The position numbers were made by a program, and so were the translations under genes. Source: Vinca minor (Eukaryota; Streptophyta; Magnoliopsida; Gentianales; Apocynaceae). Taken from it: a stretch of 64,000 nucleotides of DNA. Under the pieces are notes generated by a model, which saw only the letters and a program-made list of their open reading frames with translations, did no database searches and was not told the DNA's origin. The stretch spans positions 10,638,501 through 10,702,500 of the forward strand of contig JAOCZM010000115.1 in assembly GCA_026122235.1 (NCBI GenBank), given 5' to 3'. Positions 24,725 through 34,404 of this stretch are shown piece after piece. Each line of letters begins with the position of its first letter. Positions within the stretch are counted from its first letter, which is position 1.

Positions 24725-27700
24725 GTGCTATCAAAAGCATGGCTATCCAGTCAATAGAGGAAAAGGAAAGGTTTCTTCTGATAGCTATTCAGGAAATGTT
24801 GCTACCATGACTCATACTGGTTATAGCAATGCACAGAGTACAGGAGCTTTTAATCCCTCAAAGCAACAAGGAGAAACAGGTAGCACTATTTCTAACAATC
24901 TATGCCAGCAACTTATCAGTTTACTGCAGATGCAAGGACATAAAACTTCAGAGAACACCACAGCTGCCTTGACTGCAAGCTTTGTGAACTCTGCAAATGA
25001 TGATTCAGGTATTATACAGTCATTTCATCACAAATGGATTGTGGATTCTGGGGCCTCAGATCATATATGCATGACTTTATCTCATTTTACTTCCTATCAT
25101 GCTGTTTCATCTACTTTCATTACTTTGCCTAATGGAGACATCATTCCTGCTACACATAAAGGAAAAGTAATCTTTGAATCTGGTCTCACTCTAAATAATG
25201 TTCTTCATGTTCCTTCTTTCAAGTTCAATTTGATCTCTCTTAGCAAATTGACTTCCACTCCTAATATTTTCATTGGCTTTCTGTCTAATGATTGCATTAT
25301 TCAGGACCTTGCACTTTCCAGGATGATTGGGAAAGCTGAAAAATGCAAGGGCCTTTATGTACTTGATGCAACATGCAACAAGTCTTCTACTCTATCCAAT
25401 GATTTCCTTGTTAGTTCTCATAAATTCCCTTCTGTCACAGCATGTACATACAATAAGGCTGTTATAGATCACAGCTGGCTGTGGCACTTTAGACTAGGTC
25501 ATATGTCCTTCCAAACTATGAAACAGTTACAGCTTCATCATTCATGTATTACTCTACCTAAAGGTCATGTTTGTAATGTGTGCCCTATGGCTAAAATGAA
25601 GAAATTGACCTTTCCTCTCAGTAAATCTGTTTCTCCTGCTTGTTTCAATCTTGTGCATGCTGATATTTGGGGCCCTTATAAGCACAGAACTGTACATCAT
25701 CAACAATACTTCCTCACCATAGTTGATGACCACAGTAGGTATACTTGGGTATACTTAATGAAGCATAAATCTGAAGCTAGGATTATCTTACAAAGGTTCA
25801 TTATCTTGGTAGAAACACAGTTTGATGTTAAAGTGAAGGTTCTCAGGTCTGATAATGGATTGGAGTTTCAGATGCCTGATTTCTTTGCTGAGAAAGGCAT
25901 TCATCACCAAACCAGTTGTGTGGAAACTCCACAGCAGAATGGTGTGGTGGAGAGAAAACACCAACACCTGCTTAATATAGCTAGAGGTCTTAAATTTCAA
26001 GCTAACATACCTACTAGCTACTGGGGATATTGCATTTTACATTCTGCATATCTTATAAACATTTCTCCTTCTTCTATACTTCAAGGGAAGACTCCTTATG
26101 AACTTCTGCATAAAAAACTTCCTCCTTATCATGAATTAAAGGTTTTTGGTTGTCTTGCTTATAGTTCTACCATAGAGCAAGGGAGGGGGAAATTTGATTC
26201 TAGAGCTAAGGAGTGTGTTTTCTTTGGTTACTCTAATCATAGCAAAGGCTACATTTTACTAGATCTTAATTCCAAAACTTTGTTTACTTCCAGAAATGTG
26301 CTCTTCCATGAAACACATTTTCCTTTTCATTCTGTCACTTCTCAAAGTTCATCTGATGCAGAATTTTCTTCTTCTGTTCCTTGTGTTGTTACTCCTGTTA
26401 TTGATGATGTCTCAGACCTCACATTTCCTGTGCATCCTGCACCTGTTCCTTCTCCATTTTCTTCAACTCCTTCTGCTGCACATACACCACCACTCAGGAA
26501 ATCTTCAAGAATTTCACATCCTCCTGCTCATCTCAAAGATTTTGTTTGCAATTCTGTGCACACCAGTCCTCATCATATGCACAAAGTCTTGTCTTATGAT
26601 CACTTGTCACCTGCCTACAAGCATTTCATTATGAATGTCATTCAAAGTGAACCTAAATCCTATCAAGAAGCTGTCCTTAGTCCTATGTGGAGAAAATCCA
26701 TGCAAGCTGAGATTGCAGCCTTAGAGGCTATTCATACTTGGGACATTGTTGATCTTCCACCTGGCAAGGTGGCTATTGGGAATAAATATGTTTACAAGAT
26801 CAAGTATCATGCTGATGGCACTATTGAGAGGCCTAAATCCAGATTGGTGGTTAAAGGGTATACACAGCAGCCAGGGGTTGACTTCTTAGACACATTTTCA
26901 CCTGTTGCCAAGGTGACTACTATCAGGACACTTTTGGCCTTAGCAGCTGTTAAGCATTGGCATTTACATCAGTTAGATGTGAATAATGCTTTTTTACATG
27001 GTGATCTTGATGAAGAGGTTTACATGGCTTTACCTCCTGGTTTTTCTGCTCCTCATGGGAAAGTATGCAGACTTAGGAAGTCTTTGTATGGCCTTAGGCA
27101 AGCCAGTAGACAGTGGAACACTAAACTCACCTCAGAACTTTTTGGTCTAGGCTTCAAAAGATCTATCAGTGATTACAGCCTTTTCATTAGACATGACTCT
27201 ACTGGTTTCCTTGTACTTCTGATTTATGTGGATGATGTGGTGTTAGCTGGGAATTCTCTTTCAGCTATTCAATCTATTAAAGCTCATCTAAACAAGGTTT
27301 TTGGTATAAAAGACTTGGGTGAGCTCAAGTTTTTCCTTGGTTTAGAGATAGCTAGGTCTAAGGGGGGGATTAACCTTAATCAAAGGAAATACACTTTAGA
27401 CCTATTATCTGATTCTGGTTTTTCTGGTTGCAAACCTTCTTCTGTTCCTATGGATTATGCTTGCAAAATTCAGAAGAATGACTCCCCTCTTTTAGACTCT
27501 AATTCATCCTACAGAAGTTTAATTGGCAGACTCCTTTATCTCACAATCACTAGACCTGACATATCTTTTGCTGTTCAACAGCTTAGTCAGTTTCTAGACT
27601 GTCCAACTGAAAATCATTTACAAGCTGCTCATAAGGTTTTGAGGTACTTGAAGACTAATCCTGGACAAGGTGTCTACTTTTCTAGCAATGCCAGCTTGTC

Positions 27701-28187
27701 TCTCACAGCTTACTGTGATTCAGACTGGGCAGGTTGCTCAGACACAAGGAAGTCCATATCAGGTTATTGCATTTTTCTTGGGGATTCTTTAATCTCTTGG
27801 AAGGCTAAAAAGCAAACTACAGTTGCTAGAAGCTCCTCAGAGGCAGAGTACAGGTCCATGGCAAATTGTGTATGTGAGGTTCAATGGCTTCTTTATTTAC
27901 TCAAAGATTTGGAGGTGTTACATCCTAAGGCTGTGCCCTTATTCTGTGATAATCAGGCAGCCATATATCTTGTTGAAAATCCTGTATATCATGAGAGGAC
28001 TAAGCACATTGAGGTAGATTGTCATTACATTAGAGATAGATATCAAGCAGGGATAGTGAAGCCTTTGCCTATTGCTACTGAAAATCAGCTAGCAGATATA
28101 TTCACCAAGCCTTTGCAGCCTGCACAATTCCATACCTTATTGCATAGCTTGGGAGTAAAATCCATTTATAAACCTGCTCCATCTTGA
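24618..28187 (+). CDS. copia pol polyprotein
   Basis: An unbroken frame of 1189 codons; conserved sequence starts at the zinc knuckle remnant (about residue 30). Order: aspartic protease (WIVDSGASDHIC, about 140), GAG-pre-integrase with HxxxC..C motif (HFRLGHMS, CNVCPMAK), integrase core (HADIWGPY, SDNGLEF, VVERKHQ for the three acidic residues), reverse transcriptase (YVDDVVLAG near 870) and RNase H (AYCDSDWAG, SSSEAEYRS). It ends SIYKPAPS just before the polypurine tract. All catalytic motifs look intact. The start is not natural: translation would have to come from gag, which is broken upstream. Confidence 0.95.
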   Translation: MSMLLVKEISEGTPIRPMERGINVFFVAKSGHTVDRCYQKHGYPVNRGKGKVSSDSYSGNVATMTHTGYSNAQSTGAFNPSKQQGETGSTISNNLCQQLISLLQMQGHKTSENTTAALTASFVNSANDDSGIIQSFHHKWIVDSGASDHICMTLSHFTSYHAVSSTFITLPNGDIIPATHKGKVIFESGLTLNNVLHVPSFKFNLISLSKLTSTPNIFIGFLSNDCIIQDLALSRMIGKAEKCKGLYVLDATCNKSSTLSNDFLVSSHKFPSVTACTYNKAVIDHSWLWHFRLGHMSFQTMKQLQLHHSCITLPKGHVCNVCPMAKMKKLTFPLSKSVSPACFNLVHADIWGPYKHRTVHHQQYFLTIVDDHSRYTWVYLMKHKSEARIILQRFIILVETQFDVKVKVLRSDNGLEFQMPDFFAEKGIHHQTSCVETPQQNGVVERKHQHLLNIARGLKFQANIPTSYWGYCILHSAYLINISPSSILQGKTPYELLHKKLPPYHELKVFGCLAYSSTIEQGRGKFDSRAKECVFFGYSNHSKGYILLDLNSKTLFTSRNVLFHETHFPFHSVTSQSSSDAEFSSSVPCVVTPVIDDVSDLTFPVHPAPVPSPFSSTPSAAHTPPLRKSSRISHPPAHLKDFVCNSVHTSPHHMHKVLSYDHLSPAYKHFIMNVIQSEPKSYQEAVLSPMWRKSMQAEIAALEAIHTWDIVDLPPGKVAIGNKYVYKIKYHADGTIERPKSRLVVKGYTQQPGVDFLDTFSPVAKVTTIRTLLALAAVKHWHLHQLDVNNAFLHGDLDEEVYMALPPGFSAPHGKVCRLRKSLYGLRQASRQWNTKLTSELFGLGFKRSISDYSLFIRHDSTGFLVLLIYVDDVVLAGNSLSAIQSIKAHLNKVFGIKDLGELKFFLGLEIARSKGGINLNQRKYTLDLLSDSGFSGCKPSSVPMDYACKIQKNDSPLLDSNSSYRSLIGRLLYLTITRPDISFAVQQLSQFLDCPTENHLQAAHKVLRYLKTNPGQGVYFSSNASLSLTAYCDSDWAGCSDTRKSISGYCIFLGDSLISWKAKKQTTVARSSSEAEYRSMANCVCEVQWLLYLLKDLEVLHPKAVPLFCDNQAAIYLVENPVYHERTKHIEVDCHYIRDRYQAGIVKPLPIATENQLADIFTKPLQPAQFHTLLHSLGVKSIYKPAPS

Positions 28188-28193
28188 GGGGGG
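28180..28193 (+). other. Polypurine tract
   Basis: A purine run ending gaggggggg-like (cttgagggggg) sits directly before the 3' LTR start TGTTGAG at 28194, the usual plus-strand priming site. Confidence 0.9.
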
Positions 28194-28593
28194 TGTTGAG
28201 CAGTAACATTACAGCCTGCATATTTGGTCCAAGATGGAGCTGAAGGTCAAAGCTGGATGCTACAGCTGTTCTACTCAGCTACACTAAGAGAAGGAGAACC
28301 TAAGGATGCAGTTACACGCATGTGCAAGTTGCCAACTTGCACAACTGTTTTTAGGGAGAAAGTTAGAGTGACAGCTCATGTATATAGTTAGTAACTTGTA
28401 CATAATAGTTTACTTTGTTAACAGCTTGTAACTCTAGCTTAGTTAGTTATTTCCATTTGTATATAAATAGGTGTCAACCCTTGTATTTAATTCAATTGAT
28501 TCCTTTAATAGAAATATCCAGAATTTCTCTCTCTTGGCAGTTACCAAATTCTCTTCTTCTTCATTGTTCTATCAACGTAGTTTCTGATTTTAT
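28194..28593 (+). repeat. 3' LTR, lacking its last two bases
   Basis: The same 400 bases as the 5' LTR with one visible substitution. It ends TTCTGATTTTAT and then runs straight into bZIP exon sequence; the CA present in the 5' copy is missing. Confidence 0.92.
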
Positions 28594-28742
28594 GGATTGC
28601 AAGTGTGTGCATGGGTACACGCATGTGTATCCTTTAGAATCTCATCAAGAAAGTTCCCCATAGAGGAACTACTAGGAAGGTCTCCGAAACTTGAACCAGA
28701 AAACATTTCATGATTTGAAAATTCAAGCTCTCCGTCGTCCAT

Positions 28743-29460
28743 TGGGAAAAACCTTCTGAAGCTCTGCTCAATTAAAGTCTTGATTTCTTCCTTCTAGGTC
28801 TAATTATAATAAAAACACAATTGTAGAAAACGATAAAAAAATAAAAAAATCTTTGAATGAATACAGCTCAACAGATTGTGTCTCAATAAGTATAAGAATC
28901 TAAATATCAAACAAAATCACATAGGCACACAATCCTAAGCAGTACAAATTCAGAAATTGTGAATCAGATTGAGTTTTTCCACTCTGATTGAAACATCTTC
29001 CGAAAAAAAGTAGTAAAATTGCAGAAATTTCATAAAATCAATTAATCAAACAAGAAGCGAGCATTAGAATTTCAGGTCTCAATAAGTATTAAAAACCTAA
29101 AAAATTCAACAAAATTATAAAATCACAGACAAATCAGAAGCAACAAAAAATTCAGAAAATTGTGAATCAGACTGAGAATTTCCACTCTAATGGAAACATC
29201 TTCATAATTTAAAAGTAGTTAATTGCGAAAACTTCTTAAAATTCAATAAAAAAATAACATACCTTAAAAACGAAAACTTTGGAGAGAGCAGTAAAAGCTG
29301 AGTCGATGATGAAGCGGCGGCCGGAAAGTTGAAAAGTGAGGGGAGGAGGAGAAAGCAGTGGTGGTGGGGGCTTTAATAGGATACCGAGAAAAAGGAGAAA
29401 ATAGGTCAAATAGATGGGGAAATAGAAATGGACGACTGAGAGATGGCCATGGATTCTCAG
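28743..29460 (-). promoter_or_regulatory. 5' leader and promoter side of the bZIP gene
   Basis: On the minus strand a likely leader intron runs from 29262 (TTAAG|GTATGTTA) to 28794 (GACCTAG|AAGG), 469 bp, placing a noncoding first exon upstream of 29263. The leader close to the ATG is short (about 51 bases). No strong TATA motif was found; a (ATT)n microsatellite lies further upstream at 29557-29602. Leader introns are common in this gene family, but this one is inferred from splice motifs only. Confidence 0.5.
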
Positions 29461-29553
29461 ATTCCTACACAGATTCTCAGAGTGTCTCCAGACTGTCCTT
29501 ACTTTGATATTTATACGTATTTGAGGGGTTCATTTAGCAACATTCTCTTTCTA

Positions 29554-29556
<3 letters not shown>

Positions 29557-29602
<46 letters not shown>
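29557..29602. repeat. (ATT)n microsatellite
   Basis: About fifteen uninterrupted att units upstream of the bZIP leader exon. Confidence 0.95.
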
Positions 29603-29603
<1 letters not shown>

Positions 29604-30147
29604 GTTTGAGTAGTAGTACTATTAGTCTATTACTATAGTACATATATTAATTTATCCATTAATTGATTCAAGTTAGTTTAATACTAGTATTCTTTTTCGG
29701 TTTCTTGTAAATTTGCGTAGAGAGAATATAAATGTGTCTGATAACTATTAATGAAGTGATCTAATGATTAAGATTTCGAATAAGAATATATAAACTTATT
29801 AATTTTTACTTTTTAGGTATTGCATTATGGAAGTGGTCAATTTATAATGCTTAATTTTATAAAGTCAAGTATGACGTATTGATAGACGGGAAAAAAAATC
29901 TTTGATAATATCTTGTGGGAGTCTTGGAGAGAAGAAGAAGACGGAGAAGGTGGGAGAAAGAAGAAGACGGAGAAGGTATAAATGTTTTTATATTCTTATT
30001 CTTTAAAAATATGGCAGGACTATAAAACAAAAACATTTTGTTTGGGGATTAAAATAGTTCAAAAAATAGTTTTGAGATCCCAGTTACACACGGAAAATTG
30101 TTTGATGAGCTTTTTGTTGCACAATTTAACATTAATATTATCCACTA

Positions 30148-30333
30148 CTCCCTCCATTCCTAAATATAAGACTCTTTAGACAATTTGAGAAAATTAAGGA
30201 AATTGTCATTTTCACCTAAACTTCCAATATTACCCCACCTTCCCTCTCTCTCACTAATACATCATAAAGAAAAGAAAGTAAAATGTTGATACCTAGATAT
30301 CTCCTAAACGACAATTATTAGGGAATGGAGGGA
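30148..30333. mobile_element. Stowaway-type MITE
   Basis: The ends are ctccctccattcctaaatat and ggaatggagggag with TA on both sides (30146-30147 and 30334-30335). It is 186 bp and the same subfamily as 7638-7889, apparently by an internal deletion of the longer form. Confidence 0.87.
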
Positions 30334-30875
30334 GTATTTCACAAGAAATCATAGAAAATGCAGCTTATACACTAAGCCAACGACTCGATAAAATTTACCA
30401 ATTGAAAAGTTTAAGATCTCTGTTAAGTTTTGAGTCAAATATTCTACTACAAAACTATTTTTTGAGTGGCTTTTTTTTTTGGTAATACGAGGATTTCCTA
30501 AAAAACACATAATAATATAAAGATTTCTTTAGAGAAAAATGGGAAAACGTGGAAGCAAATTTGGAGCAATTTTTTTTTTTTTGTAGATCAATTATTTGAA
30601 ATTCTGACTAATGAATATATGTATAATAAATTTGATAATTCGACATAAAGTTATTTTTATCTAATTTATAATTTTATCATGAATAGTATTTTAATAATAA
30701 AAAATAAAACTGAAATTACTAGTCACTTTGGAGCAGATTTATATTGACCTTTCAAATGTTGAGTGGACAAATGGTTTGACTAAAAGAAAGCGAAAAGGGA
30801 CTTGCCGCATTCCACTGCTTATTAACTTTTCTGCATTGGCCCTCCTTGCTTTCGGCTTTGAAGAGGGGCCGTAGC

Positions 30876-31345
30876 CCACCACTCCGGCTCCTATGCGGAA
30901 TAGGAAAAGTTCCGCAACGTACGGAATAATTTGGGCAGTCGAATGATAGATTTGAACGATTTAGATTTGGAAAACCAAGGACAACAACACTCAATGTCTC
31001 TCCGACTGCACTGCGGATGAGGCCGCACGCTTGTTTATGAAGAACATGGTCAAGTACTGGGGCTGCCCTCGCGTACCTTCTATTAAAAATTCTTCTATGA
31101 AAAGAAGAAATGCAACGTGGTAAGCCGCATCTTATCCCTTTCAAAGCCTTTCTTGTCTTGCCCAAAACTTTCTTTATGCTCATTGGAGAAAGACTCTCCC
31201 GCGGCAAAGATTTGAACGGTCTAGATTTGGAGAGAGAAAAGCTTTCAAATCTAAACCGTTCAAATCTATCATCCGACGGCTCAGATTGTTCCGCACGGTG
31301 CAATATTTTCTCTATTCTGCATAGGAGCTCGGACTGCCCACCATC
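30876..31345. repeat. Inverted repeat around a GC-richer core
   Basis: The left arm (about 30880-30980: ggctcctatgcggaatagg ... gatagatttgaacgattt) is the inverted partner of the right arm (about 31238-31345). The ~260-bp core is richer in G and C than its surroundings. A minus-strand frame of 183 codons (31303-30752) spans it, but it runs through both arms and resembles no protein I know. Further single arms of the same family lie at about 31402-31490 and 31915-31985. No clear target-site duplication was found. Confidence 0.55.
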
Positions 31346-32265
31346 TTCTTGGAGAGAGAAAAATTGCGGCTGTACTTAAAAAATAAAAAAATAAAAAAAT
31401 TTCTCTCTCCAAATTTGGACCGTTCAAAGCTATCATCCGACGGCCCAGATTGTTCTGCACGGTGCAGAACTTTTCCTGTTCCGCATAGGAGATCAATGTC
31501 ATGGACATTTCCTTCAGCTGCTTTGCATAATTAGAAGTTGGCTCCAGTGCGGAACAGGGTAATTCCCCACGTGCGGAACTCTCCTCGTCCGTCGGGTTAA
31601 AATTTTGACAGTTAAGATTAATTTAAAATGAACACTTGTGCTTTTTACCGCGCGAAACACTTGTTCTAAGTCTCAGAACACCTGTTAGGGATGGCAATGG
31701 GGCAAATCGGGGTGGATACTTGAAATATCTGATCTGCTCCGCTATTGTAAAGCACCGATCCGATCCGATCCGCGATCCGTCTATCATTCGACGGCTCAGA
31801 TTGTTCCGCACGGTGCAATATTTTCTCTATTCTGCATAGGAGCCGGACTGCCCACCATCTTCTTGAAGAGAGAAAAATTGCGGCTGTACTTAAAAAATTA
31901 AAAAATTAAAAAATTTCTCTCTCCAAATCTGGACCGTTCAAAGCTATCATGCACGGTGCAGAACTTTTCCTGTTCCGCATAGGAGATCAATGTCATGGAC
32001 ATTTCCTTCAGCTGCTTTGCATAATTAGAAGTTGGCTCCAGTGCGGAACAGGGTAATTCCCCACGTGCGGAACTCTCCTCGTCCGTCGGGTTAAAATTTT
32101 GACAGTTAAGATTACTTTAAAATGAACACTTGTGCTTTTTACCGCGCGAAACACTTGTTCTAAGTCTCAGAACACCTGTTAGGGATGGCAATGGGGCAAA
32201 TCGGGGCGGATACTTGAAATATCTGATCTGCTCCGCTATTGTAAAGCACCGATCCGATCCGTGAT
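31266..32265. repeat. ~500-bp direct duplication
   Basis: 31266-31770 and 31781-32265 are near-identical and lie head to tail. Copy 2 lacks about 25 bp found in copy 1 (near 31430-31455) and has a few substitutions. Copy 1 ends with the first ~85 bases of the hAT-like element whose complete form starts at 32180 inside copy 2. Confidence 0.85.
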
Positions 32266-33044
32266 CTGCTCCGTCCGGAGCGGATCCGATCAGGTCAAAT
32301 AATTTTTTTTTAATTTTTTTTTTAACTGTTGAATGTCATTGTTGGATCATCAACATCAAAAGAAAATAAACATAAATTAATAAACAACTAATAATAAACA
32401 AAAATTAATAAACAAAAATTAATAAACAGAAAATAAACAGACAAGGCGAATGCAGAGGAGAGTAGCTCGGGTAGGGGCCACTTACTGGGTGGAGACGACG
32501 AGCGCATGTGGAGATTGATGACGAGGGAGAGCGCGCGCGCAAGGAAGAAGGGAGATGAGCAGCGGACAGGCGAAGAGAGAATGAAAGAGACAAGGCGAAC
32601 CGAAGGCGAAGAGAAGAGAGTAGGGGAACAAAAGGAAGGAGGGAGTAGAAATAGGCGGCGGTGGTTGAGCGCCGAAGAAGGAGAAGTGCGTCGAGGGAGG
32701 CCCAAAATCCGCCGCTGAGGAGGAAGAAACGGGGGGAAGGGCAAAACAATTGGGGATTTTGCTTCTAGGGTTCTCCAATTATGTATATATAGTATGGACT
32801 AAAAGCGCAATTAAATTATTAGCACATAGAATCCTCTTCATATTATTTATGTGCGGAGCGGATCGGGTCAGAGATGAAAACCGAATTTGATCTGCTCCGT
32901 TCACGGAGCGGATCTGATCTGCCCCATTTTATATACGGATCAGATCTGATTTGCCCCATTTTATATACGGATCAGATCTGATTTGCCCCAAAAGCTATCG
33001 GGGCGGAACGGATCAACGGATCACGGATCAAATTGCCATCCCTA
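32180..33044. mobile_element. hAT-like non-autonomous element with GC-rich interior
   Basis: The inverted ends are tagggatggcaatggggc and ttgccatcccta; subterminal gatccgatccg and gatcagatctg words repeat on both sides. A perfect 8-bp target-site duplication (acacctgt) lies at 32172-32179 and 33045-33052. The centre (about 32440-32750) is much richer in G and C; overlapping minus-strand frames there are Pro/Ser/Leu-rich and unlike any known domain. No transposase is present. Confidence 0.85.
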
Positions 33045-33427
33045 ACACCTGTCTTGAGCTTCAAAACAGCGGTTCTAAATTCGTATATACTAAAAAAGCT
33101 GGACTGGCATAATTGCATTTGCGCACACCTAAACACAAGAAAAAGTTACAGCTTGCGAACGCGGATTAGTCTGAATGTAGTATACTACTCGAGCCTAAAA
33201 TTTATTTTTTCTATTTTTATGTATGATTCATTTGCTAGCTAATAGTATTAGTAACATGTATTTTTCTTATTTATTCTTAAAAAAGAGTAAAATAATCATA
33301 TTTATTATTTCCCGTTTGTTAATAGAAATCTTTTTAAATAGTTTAAAATAGAATAAGGGAGAGACAAAAGACATTTGTATGCTTATATCCTTAAATAATT
33401 TTGTTTATTTCTAAACACCATCTCATC

Positions 33428-33957
33428 TAAGGATGGCAGTGGGGACGGGTGAATTGGAAATCTAGACCGGCCCAACCAAGTTGGGTCGGGGATTTCCCGG
33501 TTTCAGTTGGGGGTGGGGATGGGGATGAATTTGGCCCCCGCTAACGGGGGCGGGTGAAATAATATCCCTGCCCCTGGCCTGCCTCAAATGACCCGTCCAA
33601 AATACTAAATATAAAGAGCATAAATACCTAAAAAATAAAATAGACATCTAATTTGGAGAAGATCGCGTGAATCAAATTCTTTTTGGGACATTTATATCAT
33701 TTTTTTCAAGGTTCTATTTGGGGATTTTTGTTAAAAATTCACTATTGTTTTCTAGTCGAGGTTGAGCCTCCATTAGGACGAAAGTGAAAATTTGGGGAAA
33801 AATTTTTCCCGCTTTTCCCTAATTGAGGGTGGGCCTCCACTTGAGTTTGGGATGTGACAGTGATAGAGTTGGGTCGGAGATGGGAATACGATGAAAGAGG
33901 TGGGGGTGGAGTTGAGATCATGGTATCCGCCCCACCCGACCCCTATTGCCATCCCTA
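33428..33957. mobile_element. hAT-like MITE
   Basis: The inverted ends are taaggatggcagtggggac and ccctattgccatcccta. An 8-bp flanking duplication with one mismatch (atctcatc / atttcatc) lies at 33420-33427 and 33958-33965. Same superfamily as 32180-33044 with a different interior. Confidence 0.8.
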
Positions 33958-34404
33958 ATTTCATCATCTTTCTCTCTATAAGTCAATGTTAGAAAAACAA
34001 CTTTAAAAGTGAAAAATTAGTAAATTACATATAAAGTATTTGAGAACATGTATGTCCGATAGATTATTAAAACATAGCATCTCTCTTGTGCTTCACTCTT
34101 TAAATCCCATTATCTTTTTCACTTTTTCATTCTATGGACATAATATAGACATCTGTATGAGCCACCTCCATCATGGGTTGCGGGCTCATTTTTTCTTTTC
34201 CCCAATTTTGAAGGGATAAAATCACACACATAATCGATTACACGTCAAAAAGGCTAATCTAAATTCACAAGAGGTTGTAACAGACGGTTGCAACTCGTTT
34301 CACTTTTGACCCCTCAAACTTAATCAAGGTAGCGACTTTTGCAGCATTTGTCAGATTTATCCTGATCAGATCCCAGTAAAGTACCGGATACCGATATATC
34401 AAAG

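Larger units (their letters stand above)
23246..28593 (+). mobile_element. Ty1/copia LTR retrotransposon, young, in a bZIP exon
   Basis: About 5.35 kb, with two 400-bp LTRs, a primer-binding site, a polypurine tract and gag and pol genes in copia order (protease, integrase, reverse transcriptase, RNase H). The LTRs differ at one position that I noticed (ctaaac / ctacac near 23330 and 28280), so insertion is recent. It lies antisense to the bZIP gene. Left border: caggt then TGTTGAG. Right border: the LTR lacks its final CA and is joined directly to ggattgc. The two exon ends join with no base gained or lost, so no 5-bp target-site duplication remains. gag has a premature stop and a frameshift, so it probably cannot move on its own. 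Confidence 0.95.
21111..28742 (-). pseudogene. bZIP19/23-type zinc-deficiency regulator, split by copia element
   Basis: Coding pieces on the minus strand are 28742-28594, then (after the retrotransposon) 23245-22587, then 21136-21111 (TGA) after a long GT-AG intron. Together they are 834 bases, exactly 278 codons, so the frame is preserved across all junctions when the insertion is ignored (277 residues; Arabidopsis bZIP19/23 are ~250-260). Residues 39-48 (THACTHAHTC) and 57-67 (HTHTCYHVHTK) form the Cys/His-rich motif that senses zinc in this family. The basic region (RKYREKKKAKA, about 101-111) is followed by a leucine zipper and the conserved RLKCLLVDIRGRI stretch. In Arabidopsis these factors bind ZDRE sites and induce ZIP transporters under zinc deficiency. 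Insertion falls inside codon 50, between the two halves of the sensor, so this allele cannot make the normal protein. The last exon (codes ACAGTTG) is small and is the least certain part. Confidence 0.85.

Noticed and set aside
30752..31303. 183-codon minus-strand frame
   Set aside because: It runs through both arms of an inverted repeat, has no recognisable domain, and its start and stop lie in repeat sequence. The GC-richer core made me consider an organelle-derived insert, but I could not match it to any mitochondrial or plastid gene.
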